NCBI GenBank assembly: GCA_000349905.1
Contig: KB722774.1
Span: forward strand, 143,398 to 180,475
DNA from: Volvariella volvacea V23
Taxonomy: Eukaryota > Basidiomycota > Agaricomycetes > Agaricales > Pluteaceae
Length of the DNA: 37,078 nt
Direction: 5' to 3'
This document shows, piece by piece, positions 13,701-23,774 of the stretch. The position numbers were made by a program, and so were the translations under genes. The notes beneath the pieces are model-generated. The model saw only the letters and a program-made list of their open reading frames with translations, ran no database searches and was not told where the DNA came from. Position 1 is the first letter of the stretch; each line of letters opens with the position of its first letter.

Positions 13701-16366
13701 AAGGAGAACATCAGCGCGTCGAGGAGACGGAGAAAACATAACAAAAGCCGTGTTTGACCGAATCCATCGATGCTCGGTATGGAAATGGAAGATGGAATAT
13801 GGAAACGGTACGGACGTTCTCCAGCACGTCAAGGACTGCCGACGAGTGTCGATTCTGTCAGGGACCCGCAGTAGCAGGGGCATATCTGAGAGCCGTGCCA
13901 AGTCAAATGGAGTTATACAAGGGCCTCGTCGGGCGATCGATGGCTCCTTTAATGGCGCCGTGCGTCATTTTGCGGGGAAGGTAAAGGTTGGGGTGAGTCA
14001 TTGTTGACGATGTTGGTCGACTTTTGTGTTGCGCTTCCTGCTGATGCAGTGTCAGGAGACATCAGCTGCGGCACCAAGCGCTTCAATTGACACGGCAAAG
14101 AACAAGGATGAACTCCCTGACACTCTTGGGCAATCCATGAACGCGTCCAATCTACGGGGCGGAAGGATATGTTTAACGGGAGATTGACGTATCGTCTAAG
14201 GATGCAATTAACAATCTGCGAATCGACATCGGAGAAATGGTGCGTATGGCACGGGGAATGCGGAGCCTACTTAAGATAGCTCATCAATCAATAATACCGC
14301 ACCAATAAGCCCGACGCCAAGATCGTGACTCGATGTCGACCTTGCTGCAGCCTGTATATCCGACCAAAGCCCAGAATGAGCTTGCCCCTCCTCTTCCACG
14401 ATGAAAAGCGGAAAGACACGGCGTTTTGATCAGATAAACGCCGAGCCAGGCGTCAAATACGTTAATCAGCCTCGTGTTCCTCCTATGACGCAAGAAAAAT
14501 CTATCAGGACCGTCGCCTGATAGAGCGACATCTCCTGGCTTTCCAAGATAGAATTCTAAAAAGGATAATCGACAAACGAGCGTTGACATCATGGGGGGAA
14601 GCCGTACATTTCATCATCACTGGATTTTAAAGGTCTCTAGCAGCGTGCAGCACGCTGGCTATCAAAGCATGGGCGTTGGTAAGATGGTCTGGTCTTGAAG
14701 CTATCTGGGCGCGTACGTCAAGGGTGCACACCCTAATAATGATGGAGGGTGCATGAATGGGCTGATCTGATGCAGATATATACACAATTGGGGCGTACGA
14801 GGCCCACACTGGCCAGAGTTTAACAGCACCCCCTTCTACACGGTGTCTCAACGCCCCGATACTAGCGCAATTGCAATAGGGCTTGGGCCTCCACATTGTT
14901 TGAGGCGATCGCGAGAGGTGACACTCGCTGCACCCTGCAATCAACGGTATATGATACAAACTCGGGAGGTGGGGCAGAGTAAGGAGCAGGGCGGCCGATG
15001 ATATGAGTTGGCTGATCCGTGCCATCACAGGAGGCAATAAAATGGTTTGGCCGCTGTTGACGGGCATAACCGCACATTTGTCCGGTTTTTCAGGACAAAA
15101 CAACCCTAGTGGCATATGTACTGTAAAATTCAAATGCTTAATTGCTGTGTGTTGTGTATCACCAGACGGGTTCAAAAGCCCCGGTGTCGCTTGGAAATGG
15201 CCCATCAGACGTATGCATTGTACGAGAAAGTAAGGTACGACAGTGCTTGCTGACTTATTTTGGATATCAAGGAATTGCCTCGTGAAACGGACAAACGGAC
15301 AAAGCGGATGAGAAACCACCGAATTGAAACTCGAGTCCGAGTAGAAGACGGACAATAGCTCCATTCGTGGCAATCGCAACACTGGAGGTGATGGGCTGTT
15401 CAGGGTGTGTCAGAGGAACGGCGTACTGCCGTTGAACTTACCAAACTCGCGGTCTCTCTCATGTCGTTTGCCGTAAGATAATGAAAATGAATTGGAGTGG
15501 GCTTTGCATCGTATGATGAGTCAAGCGGTTGAGGGCATGATGTTCCACGTTTTGAGTCAGGCAAGAAGTGGATACTGGAGATAATTTGAATGGCAACTTA
15601 TCGTAGCAGAAGCGCGCTCGAACCTTAGACCTGTTTCCCATCAAGGATGATGACCGCATCTTCGTGCTCTGACCTCGGACATTGGACGGGACTTCGCCGG
15701 CAGACTCCGCGCGACGATGGACGAATGCAAAAAGTTTATTGGATGTGGATAAACAATGCGCAATCCTAATACCCCTAGCGGGCGAGGATTTCGTGAATCT
15801 CGAGATGTGGTGAGTGATCCAAGTACATGTGAAGTTTGAAATGGCTGACTATTTATAATTGGTACAATGGCGGGATCGGTGCAATAATCGGAGTATGTGT
15901 CGGAAAGAACAAAGAGAATGGAGTCCATCTCCGACAAGCACCACACCTCTCACATCACAAAGGGCGCGCCGCCAAGCGCCAAATAGACCGGGTTTACACC
16001 CAGTTCGCTGTAACCCCGGTATCGACTAATCAACGTACGTCCAATTTGGGCAAATTCAGGATAAAAGGCCCATTGATGTGATTGCTGATCCAGCGCCCAT
16101 CGCCCAAAGGCTTTCACGGTCTAGTGGCCAACTGGTCAAAAGATAGCGTATCCCGAGGCATGGCCTTGTCTTGCCGGAATGGTCGCGCTGGTGGCGCTCT
16201 GGATTTCATGCCCAAGTGGTGGCGTTGTTGTGTCTTTTCCGGATTTGAACGACAAGTTGTACCTGTTACGCGTGTGTGATGGAGACTGAGATCTCATGAG
16301 GAATCTCCAGTTTGAACGAACCGCACCGTCAAACCCCCTCAAGCCAGCATCTCGCCCCCCCTGCAC

Positions 16367-16691
16367 CCCTTCCCCCTTCGTGGTATCCCTGCCTCACCGC
16401 CCTGTTCCCCTCTTGGACCCCCCTAATTTCGCCTTAAGAGCTCACTCTTGCACGTAGCACAGTTCTTTGGCTCATCCTATGCTCTCCGATTGCGACCTTT
16501 GCCTTCCTGTTTCGAGCGTGGATCACCTTCGCTGACCAACACACTCCCGGGACCTAGCCCTTTAGTCTATAATACCACACACAGATCCCATATTCCCTTC
16601 AAGTTCTGAAAAGCCACCACTCCACGGCCACCACCAACATATCACAAGCATTTCCTCATACCCCTCTTCCAACCCAAACCTGGCCTATCCC
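16367..16691 (+). promoter_or_regulatory. C/T-rich promoter and leader of the zinc-cluster gene
   Basis: The 325 bases before the start codon at 16692 are strongly pyrimidine-rich on the + strand, with several runs of CCCC and CTTCC, and contain few ATGs. This is the usual look of a fungal core promoter and 5' leader and supports the orientation and start of the downstream gene. No TATA box or known binding site is clear. Confidence 0.4.
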
Positions 16692-19600
16692 ATGCATCCT
16701 ACCAGGCAGCTTAGCAGTCCCACAGGTGCTCGCACCCCAACTAGTTCGAGCACTTCATTACCCAGACGAAGAGACACTTCACCTCCTCCGCACCCTTCTA
16801 CCGTCTCTTCATCATCCGCACTCCCGCCTGCACCAACGTCATCCTCATCTCACCACCAGTCTCACCAGGCTTTACCGTCCATTAGGTCATTGCACCCTTA
16901 CCTTCCTCCTTCAGGAATGTCTTCGGCGCATCTAACGTCATTGTCTTCCACCGCGAGCGGAGGTCTTGGACTTGGTTTAGGGCTCAACACAGGGATGGGC
17001 TTAAGCAGTAGTCCAGGTACAGCAGCGACTGGTGGTGGAACAAGCGGAAATGTCGGTATCGGAGGTGGACTCGGCAGTGATACCTATTCCGGCTATTCAA
17101 CCGCTCATTACGCGCCACCCTCTTCGCACCTTCCGCAACACGAACCCTTGCTCCCTCATCATTTATCATCGAGTGCAGGAGCACAGGAATCAGAGGTAGA
17201 CGAAGTGGAACAAGGTCCTCCGAAGAAGAAACGAAGAAGGCAAGCTCTGAGTTGTACTGGTAATTACACTCTCCCTATTCTCTTCGTTTCATTGCCTTTC
17301 CCTTTCATTCGTTTCCTCATTCCCACTCTCTTAAACTCTTCATTTCATTTGCGCATTTGACCTTGTTCCCCCGATGCCCTTACAACTCGCCACGGACTTC
17401 CCTGGCTTGATCCCGGGGAGGAAAGTAAGAGAGGAATGAGAAGAGACCCTTAATCTTCTCTCTCCTGTACTTTAATCTTCCATCGTCCGTTCTCCTGTCC
17501 GAGTATCCGAGACGGGTGTTGAGGTTGAAGTCGTCTATTTGACCTTCGACCTAAATTTCACCTTAAATTCCGTCCTCGGTTCCCAACTCGACCTCTTTCT
17601 TCTGTTCCTGCTTCCTTCTTACGTTCTGTTCTGCTTCTGTTCATTAATCACGTTTGGTGACATTTACTGACGACGAATCTTTCCCTCTCTTTTTTCCCCC
17701 CTCTGACCTCTCTTGATTGATGAAAATCCATCTGCGCGCACAAAACCTTGGTTGGCATATTGGCAAATCACGCTTATCGATTTCCTCTCTTCCTCCAATG
17801 TGGTTATTATGCGGGCCATGCACGATGACTGATGGGCAAACTTCGCGTTATACTTCTCATCATTCCATCTAAACCAAAATTCTCAATACGTCCAACTCAA
17901 AATCACCCAAATCACCTGGCTTTCGCCATAATTCCGATCCTAAATCCCGACTCCCACCACCACAAACTCAATCGCAATTGCGTTTTTCCTCTTTCGAATG
18001 GTGCTGTATACGGTATATGCCTTTCATCGTGGGTTTCAATTCATGTCGTCATACGACCATCTGCCACACCGCCCTCCGCCTCCGCCAAAATCCGATCTCA
18101 ATTCCGGTCGACGTTGCTCCGATATCTCCCCATCATGCTTTCCCTCCTCCCGCGCTTTTGGTTTGTGCACTCCCGTCGGGGCTCCCCGAAATCAACCACC
18201 ACGTTCAATAATAAATCACTATCGAACCTTGAATGCACCTGTCTCACCCCAAATCACGGTTCTGATACCGGTCTATCAACTCATCCATGCACACCACCTT
18301 ATGGATGGGTAATACATTGTTACGCTATTCAATGATGGTTCTGTCTATGTCACACTGGCATCACTGGATCATTCGGTCTCTTGACTTCGTTTCTGCTTGT
18401 GGACCCCCTCGTGACTTGGCGAAATCATCACGCGGACAATTGGATTGTTCGCTGGACTACGAAACGCGAAACGTGACACTCACCACTCGACTTGGGACTG
18501 GACTGTCGGATGCCCGTTGCCCTTGCCTTGACTTGACCATTTTATTCTCCTTTGACGGCATTTGATGGCCATGTACATCGGTTTCCCTTCTGGTCTACGC
18601 TGCCCTGCCTTTCCCTTTGTTGGCGCACCAACTTAACTCTATTGCTCTGACATCATTTCGGTCCTTTGACTTGGCTTCTTTTGTCTGGAACCTATTACGA
18701 TTATGGGACGGTCTTCCTTGCCTTATTCTGCATGCCCAATCACCCGCCATATTCAAATGCACCCTCATTCGTCTCACAGAATGTAAACGTCGAAAGATCA
18801 AGTGTGATAGGTACGTGTTGCGCCCAAGTCATTTCGACACGATTATTCTTTGTTCCACTTTGCCCCTCATCCTACCCCTATCTTTTCCTTGCTTAACTTT
18901 ATCGTCCCTTTCGCTTTTCGTTCCCCATAAATCATATTTTTATCATTTCTTTTGATCCTTTCTTCCACTGCTCACATATATTCTTTCTTTGTCCACCCTC
19001 GTTACGCCCACATTCACCCCTTGGCCGCCGCCACTGCCTTCGCCCACGCTTTCCATTGAACCTGGCAACGAACATTGCGTTCCTTGTTCCTTCAATATCC
19101 ACTGGCTTCTCACCCTTACTTGCATCATCCCGACATTTGGTATTGGTGAACCTCGGCCTTCGGAAATAAAATGTTCCTCAAAACGCAACGAAACGAACAA
19201 CTGAACTCGGATTCATAATTAACTGTCCACGATATTCTCGGGGTTTACTGATACGCAATCTCTGTGTGTCAACCAATTCAATCGACAATTCAATACAATC
19301 GTATACTCCGCGCCCCCTCCCTTTTTGACGGCACACGACTCTGAAACACCACAGGCAGCAACCATGTGCACCATGCACAAGACGAGGTGAACAAGCAAAA
19401 TGTCAATGGCATATCGTGGAACCAATGTACGTCAATCTGTCACCTTTTCTCCTCCTAACCCCTTGGAGCTTGTTCTGATGGTCTAATCCTCCGATTTTTA
19501 TTTGTTTGCGATTTTTCTGGGTATTTCGGTTGCCTTTGTTGTACGCACTCGTAACTTGTGGACGGGTACGGTTGAACGACTCATGCTTCCGATGACAATT

Positions 19601-20906
19601 CAAACCTGCATTTCGCGACTCGCCTCGCGTCTTGGGTCATGATCTTGGCATCCATTCGCGTATGAAGTGAGAAATACGTCACCCGAGCGGAGTACGAGGA
19701 TCTCAAAGTGAGATTCGAACAGCTGGAGCAACTAGTTCACCGCTTGCTTCCTACGACGGGGACGCCGCATCAGCCCACGACAGCAACAGGGGGGTCTTCC
19801 TTCAATCCCGCGTTGTCTAGTTCGCAACAGCAGCCACCCTCGGGGTTGTCTTACTATCATCACCACTCGCTAACTCCCGGGGGTGGTGGCAGCGCAGGTG
19901 CCGGCGGTAGCGGAGCTAGCGGTTCGAACCTCAACCTTGGTGGCGTATCCGGGTTAAGTTCTGGTACGAATAGTGGCGGTAGCGGAGGGTTAGGGGGTTC
20001 AGGGATGGCAACAGGAATAGGGGGTAGTGGTGCTGGAATTGGAGGCGGAGGTGGAGGGACAGGGTCGTTGGGAGGAGCGTCGACATCCGGAGGTATGCAA
20101 ACCTCTGGTTCTGGACCGATTTCATCTTCAGCAACTCAGGTCACGCAGACCGTCGTCAACAGCACCAACACCACGAACAGCAGCAATTCCGTAGGCGCTA
20201 TGACAACACACAACACAGCAGCAACAGCCACGGCGATGGGGTTGGCGGTAGCATCAACGCAGGGAGTGCAGGCAGCCACTCCGGTAGTGGTGACAGCCAA
20301 TACGACGTCAGTGGTTACTGGGGAAATGGTGACCGGAATATCTGGGACGGGAGACCTTGACGGCGTAACAAGCAATGGCATTGGTATTAGTGCGTTAACA
20401 GGAGGGAGAGTAACACCAGGTTGCTACCAGTTATTCTCGTCTTTCATGGGTTATGTGCTAACGAGTTCGCAACAGGAACACCACCACCTGTCTCAACAGC
20501 AGGGATCATAGGGTCTGGGACAAGTTTGAGTCCGAGACTGGCTTCGTCATCGGGTAGTAGCAGAAGATTCAACACATCGCCTACAAGAGGGTCGCCGCTC
20601 TCGCCTTCAAGACATCTCTATCACCATACTCACGGACACGGGTCTTCACCTTACTCGTATCCAAGCCATATATTAAATCATCACCACGGTTCGCCGTCCT
20701 CATCGTCGCCCTCAAGGAGCCATCACTACGTTGGTGGTAGCAGTCGACACGGCCACTCACATAGTCATTCAAGCGGTGGCAGCGCAGGGGGAGGGTACGG
20801 GCCAGTCCCAGTATCTGTTAGCGGTCATGGAAGCGGAAGCAGTGGCAGCTTCACGACAAGCAGCAATCACCTTGATCGAGCAGCGGACATTCTCCACGTT
20901 GCTTAG
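16692..20906 (+). CDS. Zn2Cys6 (fungal zinc-cluster) transcription factor with intron-split finger
   Basis: This is a nuclear DNA-binding regulator; the targets are unknown. Proposed exons are 16692-17259, 18780-18810, 19355-19426, 19668-20419 and 20476-20906, joining in frame to 617 residues. The Ser/Pro/Gly-rich N-terminus ends in a basic stretch PPKKKRRR (likely NLS). The binuclear cluster follows, with Cys at ~188, 191, 198, 204, 207 and 216 (C-x2-C-x6-C-x5-C-x2-C-x8-C) and the core KRRKIKCD. A linker and short coiled coil (VTRAEYEDLK...LVHRL, ~228-250) come next, then long Gly/Ser/Thr and His/Ser low-complexity tracts. The six cysteines are assembled only when three exons are joined, which strongly supports the splice sites. 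Introns of 1520, 544 and 241 nt are very long for this genome, where others are 49-60 nt. Intron 4 (20420-20475) has a weak GTTGCT donor but a perfect CTAAC branch site. No fungal_trans middle domain is visible. The end at 20906 is the first stop in the last frame; the true 3' end may be further right. Confidence 0.8.
18780..18810 (+). other. 31-nt microexon encoding the core of the zinc cluster
   Basis: Bounded by CTCACAG upstream and GTACGT downstream, this exon supplies two bases of a Glu codon, then C-K-R-R-K-I-K-C-D, and two bases of an Arg codon. It carries the second and third zinc-binding Cys and the DNA-recognition lysines. It is part of the zinc-cluster gene that starts at 16692. 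Confidence 0.8.
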
Positions 20907-21762
20907 ACGATGCTGTAAGATCCCGACCATCCCGCCTGCTGCGGTGAAAAGCCACCTTCGACTTCGGCTTTGTTCCGATGTCGCCGTATCTCTGCTCGTT
21001 CTTCTTTTCTTCCAATCCTACCAAAAAATCTCCAAGCGCCGACGAGGACGCCCGAATCAGCTACTTACAGCATCAACTCAAAAATGCGTAATATTAATGG
21101 TTCCAATCTTCGATTGATCATACTTGATTCTTTCTTCATATTATCGCCTTTGCAACAATAAGCCCATTATCAACTCGGACAAGCATCATTTGACTTTGGA
21201 ATTCGTCCTTTCGCGTAATTTTGCCTTCCTGGCTATCTTATAACGATTCTTATGATAAACGATAATCATCGCACTCTCCATTTCCCTCATGTCTCTTCCC
21301 CCCTCACCTCATTCCAGACAAAGCTATTTCGGTACAGACACACCCAGGCCCTAGCGCTGACTCACCCTCTAAGCCTAACATCAAAGCGAAGCACGCGAAA
21401 GTCTCAAGATGCGTTTAGGAAATGTTCTTCGAAGATCGATTACCTGTGCAAGGTCAAAAAGAAGAGTCATACCCTTCTCCACCGCATTACGCCACATCAC
21501 CGCATCTCGACCTCGACTCCCCCGATTACCATTACCGTAACTCTTCGCTGAAGAACATCCACCCCAACAATTGTCAACTGAGCCACATCACAACGCCACC
21601 GCACACGCTACACCAGCACGCTATGCTATCCACCACAATACAGTACACGCTCGCTATCAACCGCGGATGTCATTACGCAACATTCATAGAGCTGCGCCGC
21701 ATGCGCAGGACATCCCTTCTTCCCCACACCGTCAAGTTAACGATGACCCAAATGACTCATGA
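20907..21762 (+). other. Possible further 3' exons of the zinc-cluster gene
   Basis: Several protein-like pieces lie beyond the called stop. One, ending near 21089, reads as a helix (SADEDARISYLQHQLKNA) and stops exactly at a GTAATA donor-like site. Another begins at a TTTAG acceptor near 21418 with EMFFEDRLPVQGQKEE, reads a Pro/Tyr/Asp-rich stretch, and joins across an 80-nt intron (C|GTAACT to ACACCAG) in frame to a tail ending VNDDPNDS at 21762. I cannot connect these pieces to the called last exon in one consistent frame; the frame there ends DRAADILHVA then TAG. Either the gene continues through introns I have not resolved, or the 3' part is damaged. Confidence 0.35.
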
Positions 21763-21970
21763 TCACCAACCTTAAAAGAACCCTGTTGCATCATCGCAAT
21801 CGATTGGACGAATCCATCGAACCCACGCATTCTACGCATCATAAAAACGAAGTATGAACCGCAGCAGGCCGACCTTCCATATAGGGAGCGATAGTGATCA
21901 CCTTTTTGTTGTCCTGTCCAGGGACAAAACCCGGGGAATCAAGACTCGAGATGACGGGTGATGATGAAGG

Positions 21971-22031
21971 GCGTGTGCGTACGTGTGCATGTGCGCGTGC
22001 GCGTACGTGTGCATGTGCGCGTGCGCGTGTG
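21971..22031. repeat. Alternating purine-pyrimidine (GT/GC/AC) tract, imperfect 24-nt tandem duplication
   Basis: About 60 bases of nearly uninterrupted alternating pyrimidine-purine steps made of GTGC, GTAC and CATG words. The block GTACGTGTGCATGTGCGCG is present twice in tandem with a period of 24. Tracts of this kind are the classic sequence class able to adopt left-handed Z-DNA under supercoiling. It sits ~210 bases past the possible end of the zinc-cluster gene, between two convergent genes. Confidence 0.75.
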
Positions 22032-22150
22032 ATGCCAGGCTTTGTGCCAACTTACCAGGGCTGTCCTCTTTGGCCATGTCTGCGTCCTGGGTGCAGCATC
22101 CTGACTGCGCGTGTAGATGGTAAAGGAACCAGGGCAGGCACTAAACCTTG

Positions 22151-22186
22151 CATGACGTCGTGATGGGGCCAGCAAGCGACGTCATG
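22151..22186. promoter_or_regulatory. 10-bp inverted repeat with ACGT cores (bZIP/CRE-like)
   Basis: CATGACGTCG at 22151-22160 and CGACGTCATG at 22177-22186 are perfect inverse copies separated by 16 bases, and a third partial copy GCGTCATG follows at 22187-22194. TGACGTCA-like cores are bound by ATF/CREB-type bZIP factors. Its place between convergent 3' ends is unusual for a promoter element, so the regulatory role is only inference. Confidence 0.35.
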
Positions 22187-22206
22187 GCGTCATGTGCAGC
22201 CGTAAC

Positions 22207-22275
22207 TCGGACTTAGTGGGAAGAACCGTGCTAGCCTCTTAGGGCACAAGGGTTCGAATCCAACTCGATGCGTTA
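22207..22275 (+). other. tRNA-like relic with perfect Pol III B box
   Basis: GGTTCGAATCC at 22252-22262 matches the B-box consensus exactly, and a TGGCNNAGTGG-like stretch (GGACTTAGTGGG) lies ~40 bases upstream at the spacing expected for an A box. However, the T-stem does not pair beyond two base pairs and no acceptor stem can be closed, so this is not a working tRNA. It may be a decayed tRNA, a tRNA-derived SINE head, or chance. Confidence 0.2.
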
Positions 22276-23774
22276 TCAATTTGACAACTGACAATCCGGA
22301 CAGACCGTGGCGATTATCATCTGCCCATTCATCCATCTGCACGCCTCCTCCTTATCGTGCGGACGTGCGCTAACATGTCCCCGTAGGCTCAAGACGGATG
22401 CGCGGTCCGATCTTCGTATGACATTCTCCGACAACACGGGGATTCTAAAATCACCGGCTTTGTTTCCCGTGCTGTGGTTGTGCGTGTGCCTTTCAGAGAT
22501 CCAGATATTAACGTTCACCCCGTTTTCTTGTATATTTTGACAGACGAGGCTCATGGCCCACTTGACGTGCTTCAGTCAACCCACCCTCGAATTTGGAGCA
22601 CGAGTGTGGACCCCATGTCGTATATAGCCCCGCAACACATACCTTCGTGACGGTCTGGTTACACCGCACGGCGCCCGCCAATATTCCGAGTTCGATTCAA
22701 TGAGGACTCAGCATCGACCAACGCCCACAACACTGGATACGTGGCGTGTTGTCGTTGCACTACGTGTGCCCGTGCTTTCCACTCGCTCCATGCGTCCATC
22801 AAATCTTCATATTTTTTGCTGTAAGGCCTTTGCCATCCTTCTTTGTATTCTCCCCATTCATAATGATGTCCGTTATTCGTATTTTCTAGACCCTTCTATC
22901 CACCCCACCACGATAGATCTTTCATCCTACTCTTACTGTTTTCTTTCCTCTCCTAACATTATTATTGCCATGTCTCCATGTCCCAGCTCATGTTATTCGT
23001 CCCCTCTCTCATGCGTATTGCCAATGCTCTTCATGACCGATCTCGAAGCTTGTACAAGCTATAATGCCGTCCTCATCCTATTTCTCATTCCCATTGCCAT
23101 CTAAATTTCGTATTCACCATCCACTCTTGTCATTCCATATTCCATGTGTATGATACCCTCTCCGCTCCCATTCCTATTCGTATTCGTATTCTATACGCCT
23201 CGCAAAATCCCCCCGTGATTCTTGACTCCTTACTCGCAATATTTTTTTGGGGCATTTCATGTGTTTATGCCAATCCTCATTCCTGCATGCGTGCATGTAG
23301 ACCTTGTCGTCACGATCGCCATACATTCTTCTCACTCGCTTTATTCGGAGGTTTCAACCTTAAACGCTAAAGCATACGTCTTTCTCCCGGGACTCTATCT
23401 CGATACGGCTGCTCACCACCATTTTCTCGCGATTCGCCCTTCCCGCACTTTCACGGCCCCGTCTTTCACTTGCAATCGGAAACCCGGACTCTTGAATTAA
23501 ACCTCTTAATTAGACACCGGCACCCTCTCCCGGTACTAGCTAGTATTTACGTCCCAGAGGCTCTCAGAAAACCAGTCTTTCTAGAAACCATCCCAAGCTC
23601 CAATCACCAGTTTTATGATTGAGTAATTATTATTAAAAAATGCCAACATTGTATCGGGTATGCGAAATGAAATAAAAAACCAAAAAACGACCTTCTCCCA
23701 TCGGGAGGAAGGGATCCCTTTTCATTCGCTCTAAACTGCTCTCCGCTTTGCCCACGCTCTGCCTCTAAAGACAT

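Larger units (their letters stand above)
4994..16691. other. 11.7 kb gene desert: no supported gene
   Basis: No frame in this stretch carries a domain I recognise on either strand. Open frames are short and overlap in several frames, as expected by chance. The longest is 251 codons at 14627-15382 (-) and has no visible domain, membrane segment or splice partner. I saw no reverse transcriptase, integrase or transposase motif, no long terminal repeats and no tandem array. A few short perfect hairpins occur, at 8014-8035, 10674-10694 and 10712-10732. The last ~330 bases are pyrimidine-rich and form the leader of the zinc-cluster gene. This could be decayed repeat DNA, non-coding transcription units, or genes too diverged for me to recognise. 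Confidence 0.45.
21763..23774. other. Convergent intergenic region, no supported gene
   Basis: This 2 kb lies between the 3' ends of two convergent genes. It contains an alternating purine-pyrimidine tract (21971-22031), a 10-bp inverted repeat with ACGT cores (22151-22186), a tRNA-like B box (22252-22262), and a CT-rich stretch on the + strand from ~22800 to 23500. Open frames in the CT-rich part (for example 22700-23104) are low-complexity by-products and have no recognisable domain. Confidence 0.45.

Noticed and set aside
14627..15382. 251-codon open frame on the minus strand
   Set aside because: No domain, signal, repeat or splice partner; amino-acid make-up is unremarkable and it sits in a region with many overlapping chance frames. 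Kept only as a lead.
19931..20381. Minus-strand frames opposite the Gly/Ser and Thr/Ala-rich exon
   Set aside because: These are shadows of the low-complexity coding sequence of the zinc-cluster gene.
21939..22175. Arg-Thr-Cys-Thr repeat protein on the minus strand
   Set aside because: It is only the translation of the alternating purine-pyrimidine tract.
22207..22275. Functional tRNA gene
   Set aside because: B box is perfect but T-stem and acceptor stem do not pair, and no T-run terminator follows.
22700..23104. 134-codon open frame rich in Ser/Cys/Leu
   Set aside because: It reads across a CT-rich stretch, which produces such composition in any frame; no domain, and it would lie between convergent gene ends.
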